Origin: Limnanthes douglasii subsp. nivea
Lineage: Eukaryota > Streptophyta > Magnoliopsida > Brassicales > Limnanthaceae
NCBI GenBank assembly: GCA_036936605.1
Contig: JAUPFV010000005.1
Span: 128,599,572 to 128,663,571 of the forward strand
Reading direction: 5' to 3'
Length of the DNA: 64,000 bases
Part shown: positions 37,662 through 49,090 of the stretch, piece after piece
Layout of the letters: each line of letters opens with the position of its first letter
How positions within the stretch are numbered: the first letter of the stretch is position 1
Notes under the pieces: model-generated
Database searches by the model: none
What the model was told of the DNA's origin: nothing
Seen by the model: only the letters and a program-made list of their open reading frames with translations
Translations under genes and position numbers: made by a program

Positions 37662-37974
37662 ATTCTGAAAGTTAGGTATTCTCTTTCTCATTAATTTTTC
37701 TTCATCTATTTTATATTATAAGTTTGTTTGTGAAGATTTGAGTGTTAGTGTGATGATTTCATTTTGAATCACGAAATTCTGATCTGTTTCACCCTAGTTA
37801 TAGTTGTTTGAGATTTAAAATCGTAGAAAATCGTTTTTAGGTGCTGTTGTGAAACTTATCTCTTATTATTCTTAGGAAACAGATTTGGATATGTTTTATG
37901 GTTTTAAATAAATTGAAGAACTTTCCAAGGACTTGTTGCTGGTGATTTATTTTTGTTTTGTTTTGTTGAAAAGG
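37662..37974 (+). other. Chromovirus leader
   Basis: This is an AT- and T-rich untranslated leader between PBS and the gag start codon. A short frame from 37933 precedes the likely start but lacks gag similarity. No other feature is seen. Confidence 0.6.
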
Positions 37975-39212
37975 ATGTCTAATTCAAATGATGCAGAAAA
38001 CAGTAATTTCAATAACAACAAGCTTCTAATTGAAGCTATGACAAAGTTGATAGACACCAAGATAGATGCCTTTCGCGAAGAGCTTCAATCAAACACCGAC
38101 CACGAGCGGAACCGTTCACGACAAACCAGTCCAAGAAGAAACCATGAACTACATAAACAATTCAGAAATGAAGCCGCTGATGAATATTATGAACGCATGA
38201 GCAATTTGCTTGAAACAGCCATAGAAGGCACCATAGACGTACAAGAGAGGGCAACGCACGTATGCGTGACAATCTTGGAGGTCTCAAGATTAAGATTCCA
38301 CCATTCCATGGAAAAAACGATCCAGATGCCTATTTGGAATGCGAAAAGAAGATTGAACTCGTTATCAACGTTCAACACTACATAGAGACCAATCAAGTAA
38401 GAATTGCTGCTACTGAATTTTATGATTATGCTCTTAGTTGGTGGGATCAACTAGTTACCTCAAGAAGGCGTAATGGGGAACATCCTATAGAATCATGGGC
38501 AGAAATGAAAGCCATTATGCGGAAGAGGGTTGTTCCTAGTCATTACCACCGTGAGCTGCATCTAAAGCTGAGGAGATTAACACAAGGAAGCCGATCTGTT
38601 GAAGAGTATTATCAAGAAATGGAGACCTTAATGTTGCGAGCTGATATTTCAGAAGATAGAGAGGCAACAATGTCAAGGTTTCTTGGGGGTTTAAATAGAG
38701 AAATTCAAGACAGATTGGAAACTCGGTATTATGTTGAACTAGAAGAGGTGCTACACAAAGCTTTGCTATTTGAACAACAAGTTAAAAGAAAGAACTCCTC
38801 AAGATCAAGTTACGGTTCAGGGGCAGTAACAATTAAGCCAAGTTATTCAAAAGATGAGAAGACTAATTATCAGAAAGGAAGCTATGTAGAGGTGAACCAA
38901 AAATTTGGAACACCCTTGTCTATTGATAACAAGGGCAAACCTAAAGAGGTTGCAATCAGAGCTCGTGATGTTAAGTGTTTCAAGTGCAAAGGGATGGGAC
39001 AGTATGCTAATGATTGTTCTAATAAGAAGATTATGTCAATTCTAGATAATGGAGAAATAATTTCAGAGGAAGAAGAAATTGTCTCTGACTCTTTCGAAGA
39101 GCACTTAGAGCGACCTGCTAAAGGAGATTTATTGGTAGCCCGAAGGTCTTTAAGCGTTCAAACAAAAGAAGAAGAACAAGAGCAAAGGGAGAATCTGTTT
39201 AACACTAGGTGA
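37975..39212 (+). pseudogene. Chromovirus gag
   Basis: The likely start is ATG 37975 (MSNSNDAENSN), giving a charged N-terminus to about residue 90. A frameshift between about 38225 and 38260 moves to the frame of 38262-39212. That frame holds GGLKIKIPPFHGKNDP, WWDQLV, and the YHRELHLKLRRLTQGSRSVEEYYQEME capsid core followed by FLGGLNREIQD. The zinc knuckle at about 38977-39020 reads CFKCKGMGQYANDC: the zinc-binding His is Gln. Gag would package RNA into particles. The frame ends at a TGA (39210-39212) where the family continues into protease. Confidence 0.85.
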
Positions 39213-39461
39213 CTTGTTCAAGGGAAAGTTTGTAGCCTTATTATCTATGGAGGCAGTTGTACCAATGTGGCAAGTGAATCTATGGTAAAGAAGCTTGGTT
39301 TAAAAACAAAAAAGCATCCAGCACCTTACAAGCTTCAATGGCTTAACGACAATGGAGAAATGAAAGTTAGCCACCAAGTAGAAGTTCCCTTAGCCATTGG
39401 TAAGTACGAAGATGAAGTTTATGTGATGTTCTACCAATGGAGGCTAGTCACATACTGTTAG
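39213..39461 (+). pseudogene. Chromovirus protease with lost catalytic Asp
   Basis: The frame reads LVQGKVCSLIIYGGSCTNVASE. The family motif at this place has Asp before GGS/TN, and here it is Tyr (tat at about 39246), so the protease would be inactive. The stretch continues through KLGLKTKKHPAPYKLQWL. A single-base shift near 39415-39425 separates it from the RT frame. Confidence 0.78.
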
Positions 39462-41085
39462 GAAGGCCATGGCAATCTGATCGAAAGGTTATCCATGATG
39501 GATTCACTAATCGCCATACATTTGAGTTTCAAGGAAGGAAAAACACTCTAGTTCCCATGACTCCACGAGAAGTTTACCAAGATCAAACGCATATGCAGAA
39601 CAAGGAAAGTCGGGTAACTAAACATTCGAATTTCTATGCAAAATCTGGCGAGGTTAAGAAAGCATTATTCTCTAAGCAACCCATGTTACTTTTTGTGTTT
39701 AAGGAAACTCTTATGAGTTTAACTAACTTGACACCGGTGTTGCCTAGTGAGATGACTTCTCTCTTGCAGGAATTTGAAGATGTATTCCCTAAAGACAATC
39801 CAAAGGGGCTTCCACCAATTAGAGGCATCGAACACCAAATAGATTTTGTACCTGGAGCCTCCCTTCCTAACAGACCTGCTTATAGAACTAATCCAGTGGA
39901 GACAAAAGAATTGCAAAGGCAAATCAGTGAACTGATGGAAAAAGGACATATTCGTGAAAGCATGAGTCCTTGTGCGGTACCAGTTCTACTTGTGCCCAAG
40001 AAAGATGGAAGCTGGAGAATGTGTGTTGATTGCAGAGCCATCAACAACATAACAATAAAGTATCGCCATCCTATACCTAGATTAGATGATATGTTAGATG
40101 AATTGCATGGTTCTAGCATTTTTTCTAAGATTGATCTTAAAAGTGGTTATCACCAAATTAGGATGAAAGAAGAGGATAAGTGGAAAACTGCATTCAAAAC
40201 TAAGCATGGATTATATGAATGGTTAGTAATGCCATTTGGGCTGACTAATGCACCTAGTACATTCATGCAGTTAGTGAATCATGTTCTAAGGGCTTATATA
40301 GGAGTTTTTGTTGTAGTATATTTCGATGACATCTTAATTTACAGCAAGTGATTAGAAGAACATGTTCACTATCTGAAATTGATTTTAAGTGTACTTAGGA
40401 AGGAAAATCTCTATGCTAATCTTAAGAAATGCACTTTTTGTACCGATAATCTTGTCTTTTTAGGTTTTGTTATAAGTGCAGATGGTATTAAGGTGGATGA
40501 GGAAAAGGTTAAGGAAATCCGCTAATGGCCAAGTCCAAAAACAGTTAGAGAAGTGAGAAGCTTCCACGGCCTTGCAGGATTTTATAGGCAATTTGTCAAA
40601 GATTTCAGCACCTTAGCTGCACCACTCATTGAAATAATAAAGAAGGACGTTGGTTTCAAGTGGGAACAAGCTCAAGAAGAAGCATTTAAATCCTTAAAAG
40701 AGAAGCTTACTCATGCTCCTGTCTTGACATTACCTGATTTTCTTAAAACTTTTGAGATTGAATGTGATGCTTCTGGAATTGGGATTGGAGCTGTTTTGAT
40801 GCAGGATAAAAAGCCCATAGCTTATTTCAGTGAAAAGCTTGGAGGAGCTACTCAAAACTATCCTACTTATGACAAGGAGTTGTATGCCTCAGTTCGAGCT
40901 TTGCAAACATGGCAGCATTACTTGTGGCCAAAGGAATTTTTCATAAACACTGACCATGAATCTCTCAAACACCTAAAAGGTCAGCAAAAACTTAACAAAA
41001 AACATGCCAGGTGGATAGAATTTATTGAGACATTTCCGTATGTCATCAAAACAAACAAGGTAAAGAAAATATTGTTGCTGATGCA
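39437..41085 (+). pseudogene. Chromovirus reverse transcriptase and RNase H
   Basis: The frame opens [13 protein letters not shown] and covers [51 protein letters not shown], and the catalytic YFDD at 40319-40330 followed by ILIYS. A stop at 40349-40351 and another near 40523 interrupt the connection. The RNase H part ([33 protein letters not shown]) continues to 41107. A frameshift near 41060-41075 precedes VADALSRR. Most catalytic residues are intact. Confidence 0.9.
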
Positions 41086-42258
41086 TTGTCCCGAAGGTAT
41101 GCCTTAATCACTACTCTTGAAGCTAAGATTTTAGGATTTGATCATCTTAAGAGTTTATATGAAAATGATTCTCATTTTGGAAAGATGTATCAAGCATGTG
41201 AAAAGTTTGCTTCAGGGCGGTTCTATAGGCATGAAGGAAACATTTATGTGTTCCTAATTGTTCCATGAGAGATTTACTTATTAGAGAAGCCCATGGAGGA
41301 GGCTTAATGGGACATTTTGGAATGGCTAAAACTCTCAAGGTAATGCTGGATCACTTCCACTGGCCACATATGAGGAGGGATGTTGAAAGAATCTGTGACA
41401 GATATGCTACTTGCAAACAAGCCAAATCTAAGGTTCAATCCCACGGTTTGTATACTCCTTTACCTATTCCTACGCATCCTTGGAATGATATATCTATGGA
41501 CTTTGTAGTTGGATTTCATAGGACTAAAACTGGTAAGGATTCCATTTTTGTGGTTGTTGATCGATTCTCTAAAATGGCACACTTTGTTGCTTGTCACAAA
41601 ACTGATGATGCGTTGCACATTGCTAATCTGTTCTTTAAAGAGATAGTTCGTTTGCATGGCATGCGTAGGACGATAGTTTCAGATAGGGACACTAAGTTTC
41701 TAAGTTACTTTTGGAAAACTTTGTGGTCTAAGTTAGGGACTAAGCTTTTATTTTCTACTACCTGTCACCCACAAACTGATGGACAAACAGAAGTAGTAAA
41801 TAGGACTTTGTCCACTCTTCTACGTGCATTAATTAAAAAGAACTTGAAAACTTGGGAAGAATGTTTGCTGCATGTTGAATTTGCATACAATCATTCTATG
41901 CATTCTGCTTCTAAGTACTCTCCTTTTCAAATTGTTTATGGATTTACCCAATATCTCCTTTGGATCTAATTCCTTTACCTTTGAGTGAAAGAACTAGCAT
42001 AGATGGGAAAAAGAAAACTGAACTTGTAAAACAGATCCATGATGATGCAAGGAAAACATAGAAAAGAAAACTGAGCAATATGTCTAACAAGCAAACAAGG
42101 GAAGACGTGAGAAAGTTTTTGAGGTTGGGGATCAAGTATGGGTGCACTTAAGAAAGGAAAGATTTCCAGAAGAGAGGAAGTCAAAATTGATGCCTAGAAT
42201 TGATGGACCATTTGAAGTAACAAAAAAGATCAACAATAATGCGTATCAACTTGACCTA
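41086..42258 (+). pseudogene. Chromovirus integrase, C-terminus deleted
   Basis: Zinc domain: [13 protein letters not shown] (41280-41320) and [10 protein letters not shown], where the first Cys of the CxxC pair is Tyr. Core: [21 protein letters not shown] and [10 protein letters not shown], so the three DDE residues are present. A frameshift near 41260 and another near 41945 break the frame. At the end, 104 bp found in the sister copy (57524-57627), including its polypurine tract, are missing exactly up to the LTR boundary. The linkage to the pol tail encoded in the LTR is therefore also broken. Confidence 0.88.
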
Positions 42259-43129
42259 TGATGTGATCCTAGATGACACAAGGAGCTTAGAACATGGAAA
42301 TGTGCAAGAACCAGATGAACAACTTGAAAAAGAAGATGAGCTTGAAGTTGAAGATATTCTTATTTTACCGGCTGGTCCAACAACTCGATCAAGAGCAAAA
42401 CAATTTAACAAAGCTGTTGGAGGATTGCTTAATCAACTAGAGAATCCACGTGATCAAAACAGCAAGTATGGTGGAAAAACTTGTCAAACCACTTTGGTCT
42501 TGATGCAAGCTAATTGATTTCAACAAATGAGAAAGTGTCTCGATTGTACTCTTTTTCCCTTGTTCAAGTTTTGTCTCAATGGGTTTTCTTGACAAGGTTT
42601 TTAATGAGGCAATTGTTTCACTTCACCATTGCCCATTTGTTGAAATAAAAGCCCAAGGCCCATCTACACCAAAAGCCACGTCCTTGGAGGAGGGAGGGGT
42701 CTGATTTCCAGCTTATATCATTAATACTTTGTATTTTCAATATTAAAGCATTTTGTTTCCAAGAAAAGCCTTAATTGTTTTAGCGGCATGCATTATGTTT
42801 CCAAGAACAGCCTTAATTGTGTTCAAGGCTAGTTCTTTCTCCTATAAAAACTATGTACTCAGAATTCTAATGGTTAGACTATCTTTGATTCTAAAAAAAC
42901 TTCTTAAGTTTTACTCTTCTCTTGTTGGTGTGTAATATCCACAAGAAAACCTGTTCTTCATTTGGTGCGTCATATCCAAAGGAAGATCAGTTAGAATATC
43001 AAAGGCCTTTCCACAACCTTTGTGTGACCTATCGATCCACATCCTTTGATCCTTGAATCCTTTTGGGTTCCTGGTTGTAAATTTATCCCTATCCCATTTC
43101 AGAGTGTCGATCCTAGGAGGAGTTTATCA
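42259..43129 (+). repeat. 3' LTR of chromovirus (871 bp)
   Basis: It begins TGATGTGATCC directly after the truncated pol and ends GGAGTTTATCA, followed by the ccatc duplication. The pol tail frame inside ends at 42515-42517. Several variants in its 3' half (tctcgattg, ttccacaacc, ttcctggttg) match the LTR at 57628-58499 rather than its own 5' partner. Confidence 0.95.
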
Positions 43130-43134
43130 CCATC
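43130..43134. repeat. Target-site duplication (right) of nested chromovirus
   Basis: The word ccatc is identical to 36768-36772 and marks resumption of the Tat antisense ORF on the minus strand. Confidence 0.93.
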
Positions 43135-45650
43135 TTCGACCTAGTACCTTTGAAGGAAGTCTTCTCACCATATAGGGTTTAAATGACACCATCTTTGGTC
43201 TTCAGGTCCTCCTTTAATATTGTGAGATCCTTTTCCAAACCGGAGTACTTAGTTTGGAGATCAGTACTGGCAGTGTCCGAAGTGGCAACTTGGTTGATAA
43301 ATTTTCCTTGTCCTTCCTCATTGCTTCTATCTCCTTCTTCAGTTCTTCTATACTCTGATTGGCATTAAGAAGGTTGGTTGATAGAGATTCCTTGTCAATG
43401 GTGTGGGAATTAATGAGAGTGGTTTGGCTTTTCACTTGTCTCTCCAAGTCAAGCACTGGCTGGATGTGACCGAGAAGAGAATGGCTTAGAACATCTTGCT
43501 CTCCGGAGACGGAGAAAGACTTACCATTGAAGGTCACCATGTTAGCAAAGCTCGAAGGGCGGTAGGGACCTGCGAAATCATCATTCTTGGAATCATTGAA
43601 GTATAAATCAATGTCTTGAGGGCACTAATGTCAACTTCTTCAGTCCCTCCCCCAGCAACCTCTCTGGACTACAAACCTGTTGGGATCTTCTATTGTAAAG
43701 TAGGATCAACAAGGGCTCGTGGAGGTAGAGTCTCTGAAGGGCGAAGAATTATTTCTTCTCCTAAGGTGACTCTCCTTTTTTGCAGCCTTTTCATCGCTGC
43801 TGGACCTTCTTTTCCGGTCCTTTTTGGGAGGCTTTGGTGGATTTTGTGACTCTCCCACCTCCCTTACAGTTTCAGCCTCTACCACTTTGAGCAGGGCAGC
43901 GTCAATTCCCCCTTGGTTCCCCGAACCAGTCTCCTCTGTGGCTGCTTGAACCGGCTCTATTACAGCTTTCTTCTTCTTCCCTTTTATTTTGCTGGGAGCT
44001 TTTCCTCTGGAAGGTAAGACCAATTTACCATCCTTGGCCACCGTTCGTTTGAGAATTACACCAGGAGGAGGCAGTGTAGTTAGCTCTTCCCATGAGAGGT
44101 CCCTCCGACATGTGGTTCCACGGATGGGACCTCGCAAGATTGCCCGAGGTGAAGCAATTGTGGAAGGCATTCCCCCAACGCTCCGCAGGCCATGCGTTAA
44201 GCTTGGCACAGGTTGTTTGCCCCTCCACTAGGTGTCCGCTGAACTCCTTCGGCAGCACTAAAAAGGAGTGACAAATTAATCAGAAGGGGAATACTTATGT
44301 TTTAAAAAGAAAAGCATGAAAAACAAAGATAGAAAAAACTCACCAGTACTCTTCCACCTCCTAGTTAACATGCTGGGATTGGTGTTGGCCCTGATCTTCC
44401 TACCATTCTCCCATGTCCCACCGACAAACAGAAAGTCTGTCCTCCAGTTTTTCTCGGACTCCAGCAAGTCATCTACCACCTTGAAGTTGTTCCCCATATT
44501 ATGATGGTAGAATGGAATCTGGTGATTCTTGAATAAACTTGCCGTAGCGGTAAATTGCTCCATTGGGAGTGGGATTTTTGATAACCTTGATGCCATTATG
44601 CAAGCAAGGAGGGAATACCAATTATTTGGGCTTAGCTGGCTTGGGCAGAGTTTAACCAGGTGGAAATACCTAACGATTTATGGGTCCAACGGTAACCGAA
44701 GTCCCCAGTTTAGCACTTTAGTGAAAATAACCACCTCGTTGAGTTTGCAGTCCATAGGAGTCTCCAGAGTGACAGGTATCCTTACCTTCACTGACGTTGG
44801 AATCCCCCATTTCGTCCGGATCCGGCCCAACTCAGCAATGTGGGTGTAGATGTAGTTTATATTTTGTAGAGCCAACAGGTATTTAACACTGACATTTTTA
44901 AAGCAAGGGCCTACCTTGCCCTCTAGGAACTCCGGAAGCTCCGGATGAGTCAAACAGACCTTGACTTTGCTTTTGCCCTTCTTGTCAAAAGCAGCATCCC
45001 CCGTTTGACCCGATGCTTCATTTTCAAAGGGAGCCTCCTCCAGACTGTCTTCCATTACTTCTTCCATTACTGTGGAAGGTTTAACAATTTCTCTCGATGG
45101 ATGGGGATCAGCTTTCTAGCACCGAAGGCTGCTCGGATGGATGAGCGCCTGTTGTTTCTGAAGGCCTGATGTCCGGTTAAAGTTGGGATCCGGAGGGCTT
45201 GGCCCTTGGGGATACTTTAGATGCCTCCGAACTGGAGGGCTTATCTCTTGAGGTTGCTTTAGATGCCTCCGATCCGGAGGGATTCGGTAGTGAAGTAGTA
45301 GTTTGGGCTTTAGTTAGACGAGTCGTCCGACGAGGAGTTGACTTCTCCAGAGACTTCTCAGCGTTAGAACCCATGGTTATGAAGGGGGAAGGTTTTCTAA
45401 CACTCAAAACCTTTTTTTCTTTAGCAACAGAAGGTTGAGACTCTTGAACAGAAGAGCCTGAGGGAAGGGGAGAAAGGCTTGGTTTGAATAATTGTCTAGG
45501 CCTGGGGTTTCTGGAAGAGGATGATCGTTGGTCAACTTCTTGAGTCGGTTCACTAGACTTACTAGGTGCGCCAATCTAGGAAGAATAACGGCTGGTAGGT
45601 TGAACCAGATATTGACACATGTCCCATAATGCAAGAAGAAAACTCTTAGA
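43130..45650 (-). pseudogene. Antisense ORF of Tat element, N-terminal and middle part
   Basis: Minus-strand segments from 45407 down to 43214 make one long, broken ORF running opposite to pol. It starts with a Ser/Lys/Pro-rich N-terminus with repeated SEASKAT-like motifs (45177-45407). A globular part follows, with VKYLLALQNINYIY, VLNWGLRLPLDP, and IPLPMEQFTATASLFKN (44276-45067). A basic Lys-rich linker (43706-44209) and a coiled coil (43214-43540, SIEELKKEIEAMRKDKENL) complete it. The globular part resembles the 'putative gypsy-type transposon' family (Transposase_28 in Pfam) by its GLRLPLxP motif. Its C-terminus lies at 36412-36772 across the nested insertion. Function is unknown. Confidence 0.72.
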
Positions 45651-45813
45651 ATTCTGGAAAGAGAAATCAGTTCGGACAGACTTCGAACTGGGTTAATAAT
45701 GAAAATAAACTCCCTAGTACGGACCGCTCAAGCAGATCGGACAAAGTCATTACTGGCTTGATGGATTTTTTAGTCCTCCCAAAGATATTTAGCGAGCCCT
45801 AAAAAGGGGCTAG
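45651..45813 (+). other. Tat region upstream of 3' LTR with polypurine tract
   Basis: There is no reading frame. The tract aaaaaggggctag at 45801-45813 lies directly before a TGATGAG LTR start and fits the plus-strand primer of a Ty3/gypsy element. On the minus strand this region would be the promoter side of the antisense ORF. Confidence 0.55.
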
Positions 45814-46180
45814 TGATGAGTTTAGAATATTCAGTCACAACCCACTGCATAATCCGGACAAGGGCAATTCGGACAATAACATGCCACTAAATTATCCGAA
45901 CTGGACAAAAGTAAAAACACTTAAACACCTTTTGACTAAGTTATGTGCTAATCTACTTAAAAGGTTAATGGGTCCTTAAACTCGACCCAGTTTCATAATT
46001 CAACCCGTAAGCCCATGGGTATTTAATTAAAGGTTTAAATACCCCAACCACTCTCATAATGTGAGTAATAAACATTTAATACAACCATGCTGCTCAAATC
46101 TCTCACTACTTTATACACCAAACACTTAATACTCAAAATACTTTACAAAATTACCTCTAGCCCAAAATAAACCAAACCAA
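45814..46180 (+). repeat. Tat 3' LTR, truncated by satellite
   Basis: It starts TGATGAGTTTAG right after a polypurine tract and continues about 367 bp with repeated ccggaca/ttcggaca motifs, then is cut by satellite at about 46180 (attccgacatctgaagcc). There is no 5' partner in the window, so the call rests on position and the polypurine tract. Confidence 0.55.
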
Positions 46181-46445
46181 TTCCGACATCTGAAGCCAAA
46201 GTTAAGAACTTCAAAAGGTGATGGTAACAACAAACATCGTGAGTACCGGGGCATATCCAGAATTCCAATTTTTAACATTAATTAAAAAATACCAAAACTT
46301 TACCATCATGTAGATATCAAAAAATAAAGTAGAATTAAAAATAATCATATGATTCTGACATCTGAAGCCAAAGTTACGGACTTTCAAAGGTGACGGTAAC
46401 AAAAAGAAATCTTGAGTATCGGTTCGTCTCAAGAAAATTTACCAT

Positions 46446-46472
46446 TATATATATATATATATATATATATAT
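46446..46472. repeat. (TA)13 microsatellite inside a monomer
   Basis: A 27-bp TA run sits between ttaccat and atccaaaatta. This is the same monomer position as the AT run at 13841-13858. Confidence 0.92.
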
Positions 46473-47689
46473 CCAAAATTAATTTGGAGTTAAAAAAAAT
46501 CTGGTTATTCCGAAATCTGAAGCGAAGGTTATGGACTTGCAAAGGTGATGGTAACAAAAATAAATAATGAGTACCAACACGTCTCCCAAATTCTTATTTT
46601 TCGACATTAGTTAAAAATACTGAAACATTACCAAAAATTAATGTGGAATTAAAAAAAACTAGATTATACTGATATCTGAAGCCAAAGTTATGGACTTGCA
46701 AACGTGATAGTAATAAAAAAAATGGTGAGTACTGGGTCATCTCTAGCATTTCAATATTTCGACATTAGTTAAAAATACTAAAACTTTTCCATCACGTATA
46801 TATCGAAAGATAATTTAGAATTAAAAAAAACATATGATTCCGACATCCGAAGCCAAACTTACGGAGTTAAGTGATGGTAACAAAAACAAATCGTGAGAAT
46901 CAGTTATCTCCAAAATTCCCATGTTTCGACATTAGTTAAAAAATGTCGAACATTACAAGTAAAATCCAAAATTAATATGGAATTAAAAAAATCAGATTAT
47001 TCCCACATCTGAAGTAAAAGTAACGGACTTGCAAAGGTGATGGTAACCATAAAAAATGGTTAGTAGGTATTCATCTTCAAAAGTCCCAATTTTCGACATT
47101 AGTTAAAAAATATCAAAACTTTACCATCACGTAGATATCCAAAATTCATGTTGAATTAAACAAAATTGAGATTTACCGACATCTGCAGCCAAAGTAACAG
47201 ACTTGCAAATGTGATGGTAACAACAAAAAACCGTGAGTATCGGGTCATCTCCAGAATTCCAAAATTTTGACATTAGTTAAAAAATACTGAAACTTTTCCA
47301 TCACATAGATATCCAAAATTGATGTGGAATTAAAAAAATCATATTATTCCAACATCCGAAGCCAAAGTGACGGACTTGGAAATGTGATGGTACTAAAAAC
47401 AAATCGTGAGTACGGGTTCATCTGTGGAATTCTTATTTTTCGACATTAGTTAAAAAAAAACCAAAACTTTAGTATGACGTTGATATCCAAAATTAATAAG
47501 GAATTAAAAATATTAGATTATTTCGACATCTGAAGCCAAAGTTACGAACTTGCAACGGTGATGGTAACAAAAACAAATCGTGAGTATCTGTTCATCTCTA
47601 GAATTCCTATTTTCGACTTTAACATTAGTTAAAAATACCGAAACTTTACCATCACGTAAATATCCAAAATTATTATAGAATTAAAAAAA

Positions 47690-49090
47690 TTAGATTATTC
47701 CAATATCCAAAGAAAAAATTACGGACTCTCGAAGGTGAAAGGTAACAATAAAAAATCGTTAGTAGGTGTTCATCTGCAAAAGTTTTATTTTTCGACAATG
47801 GTTAAAAAATACTATAATTTTACTAATCGCGTAGATATAAAAAATTAATGTGGAATTAAAATATAATTATATTGGCATTCGAAGCCAAAGTTATGGACTT
47901 GCATAGGTGTTGGTGAGAACAAAAATCGCGTGTACCGGGTCATATCCAGAATTCTAATTTTTCTACATTAGTTAAAAAATACCGGAACATTACCATCACG
48001 TAGATATAAAACAATTAATGTGGAATTAAAAAATCAGATTATACAGACATTTGAAGGCAAGGGTACGGACTTGCTAAGGTGAAGATAATAATAAAAAATC
48101 GTTAGTAGGTGTTAATCTGCAAAAGTTCTATTCTTCGACAATATTTAAAAAATACTATTACTTTACAAATCACGTAAATATAAAAAAATAATGTCGAATT
48201 AAAAAAATAAATATATTCCGAAATCTGAAACCAAAGTTACAGACTTGCAAAGGTGATGGTAATAATAACAAATCGTTAGTAGGTGTTCATCTCCAAAAGT
48301 CCTTTTTTCCATACTAGTTAAAAAATACCCAAACTTTACCATCATGTAGATATCCAACATTAATGTAGAATTAAAAAAAATCAGACTGTTCCAATATCCG
48401 AAGAAAAAGTTACGGACTTGTGAAGGTGACGGTAACAATAAAAAATCGTTAGTAGGTGTTCATCGGCAAAAGTCTTATTTTTCGACAATGGTTAAAAAAT
48501 ACTATAACTTTACTAATCACATAGATATAAAAAATTAATGTGGAATTAAAAAACGATTATATTGGCATCTGAAGCCAAAGTTATGGACTTGCAAAGGTGA
48601 CAGTGACAACAAAAATCGCGAGTACCGGATCCTATCCAGAATTCTAATTTTTCTACATTAGTTAAAAAATATCGAAACTTTACCATCATGCAGATATAAA
48701 AATAATAATGTGGAATTAAAAAAAATCAGATTATACCGACATTTGAAGCCAAAGTGACGGACTTGCTAAGGTGAAGGTAACAATAAAAGATCGTTAGTAG
48801 GTGTTCATCTGCAAAAGTTCTATTCTTCGACAATAGTTAAAAAATCATATTACTTTACAAATCACGTAAATATAAAAAAATAATGTCGAATTAAAAAAAT
48901 AAAATTATTCTGAAATCTGTAACCAAAGTTACAGACTTGCAAAGGTGATGGTAACAATAACAAATCGTTAGTACGTGTTCATCTCCAAAAGTCCTATATT
49001 TCCAAACTAGTTAAAAAAATACCCAAACTTTACCATCATGTGGATATCCAACATTAATGTAGAATTTAAAAAAATCAAATTATTCCGCCA
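47690..49090 (+). repeat. Tandem duplication of a 4-monomer block (~690 bp)
   Basis: The variant ttcgacaatggttaaaaaat occurs at 47791 and 48481, 690 bp apart. It is followed in both copies by tactata, then tattggcat(t/c), then ttctaatttttctacatt, then a segment with gacttgctaaggtgaag and ttctattcttcgacaat. The shared monomer order shows a local tetrameric higher-order unit in two copies. Confidence 0.72.

Larger units (their letters stand above)
36773..43129 (+). mobile_element. Full-length Ty3/gypsy chromovirus, CRM-like, nested in Tat
   Basis: The element is 6357 bp with two LTRs (874 and 871 bp), tRNA-Met PBS, gag, protease, RT, RNase H and integrase, flanked by ccatc on both sides. The gag core (YHRELHLKLRRLTQGSRSVEEYY) and a pol tail that runs into the LTR and ends in TRSRAKQF fit the CRM (centromeric) lineage of chromoviruses; this assignment is from recall of family features. 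About 20-25 differences separate the LTRs by eye, so insertion is relatively recent compared with the surrounding Tat. Stops and frameshifts disable it. Confidence 0.9.
30715..46180 (+). mobile_element. Ty3/gypsy Tat-type element, truncated and interrupted
   Basis: Domain order is gag, protease, RT, RNase H, second archaeal-type RNase H, integrase, spacer, then a long antisense ORF and part of a 3' LTR. RT before integrase marks Ty3/gypsy. The second RNase H, the YIDDMMVKSL form of the RT motif and the antisense ORF mark the Tat (Ogre/TatII-like) group. The 5' LTR, PBS and the start of gag are missing, and satellite abuts both ends. A complete chromovirus (36773-43129) is inserted in the antisense ORF. 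Many stops and frameshifts show the element has long been inactive. Confidence 0.88.

Noticed and set aside
36768..43134. Assembly artefact from duplicated LTRs
   Set aside because: The LTRs differ at about 20-25 positions and the flanking 5-bp repeat is perfect, which fits a real insertion.
43616..43849. Plus-strand ORFs in 43183-45438
   Set aside because: They lie opposite the antisense ORF of Tat, whose minus-strand segments show coiled coil and conserved motifs. The plus-strand frames are shadows.
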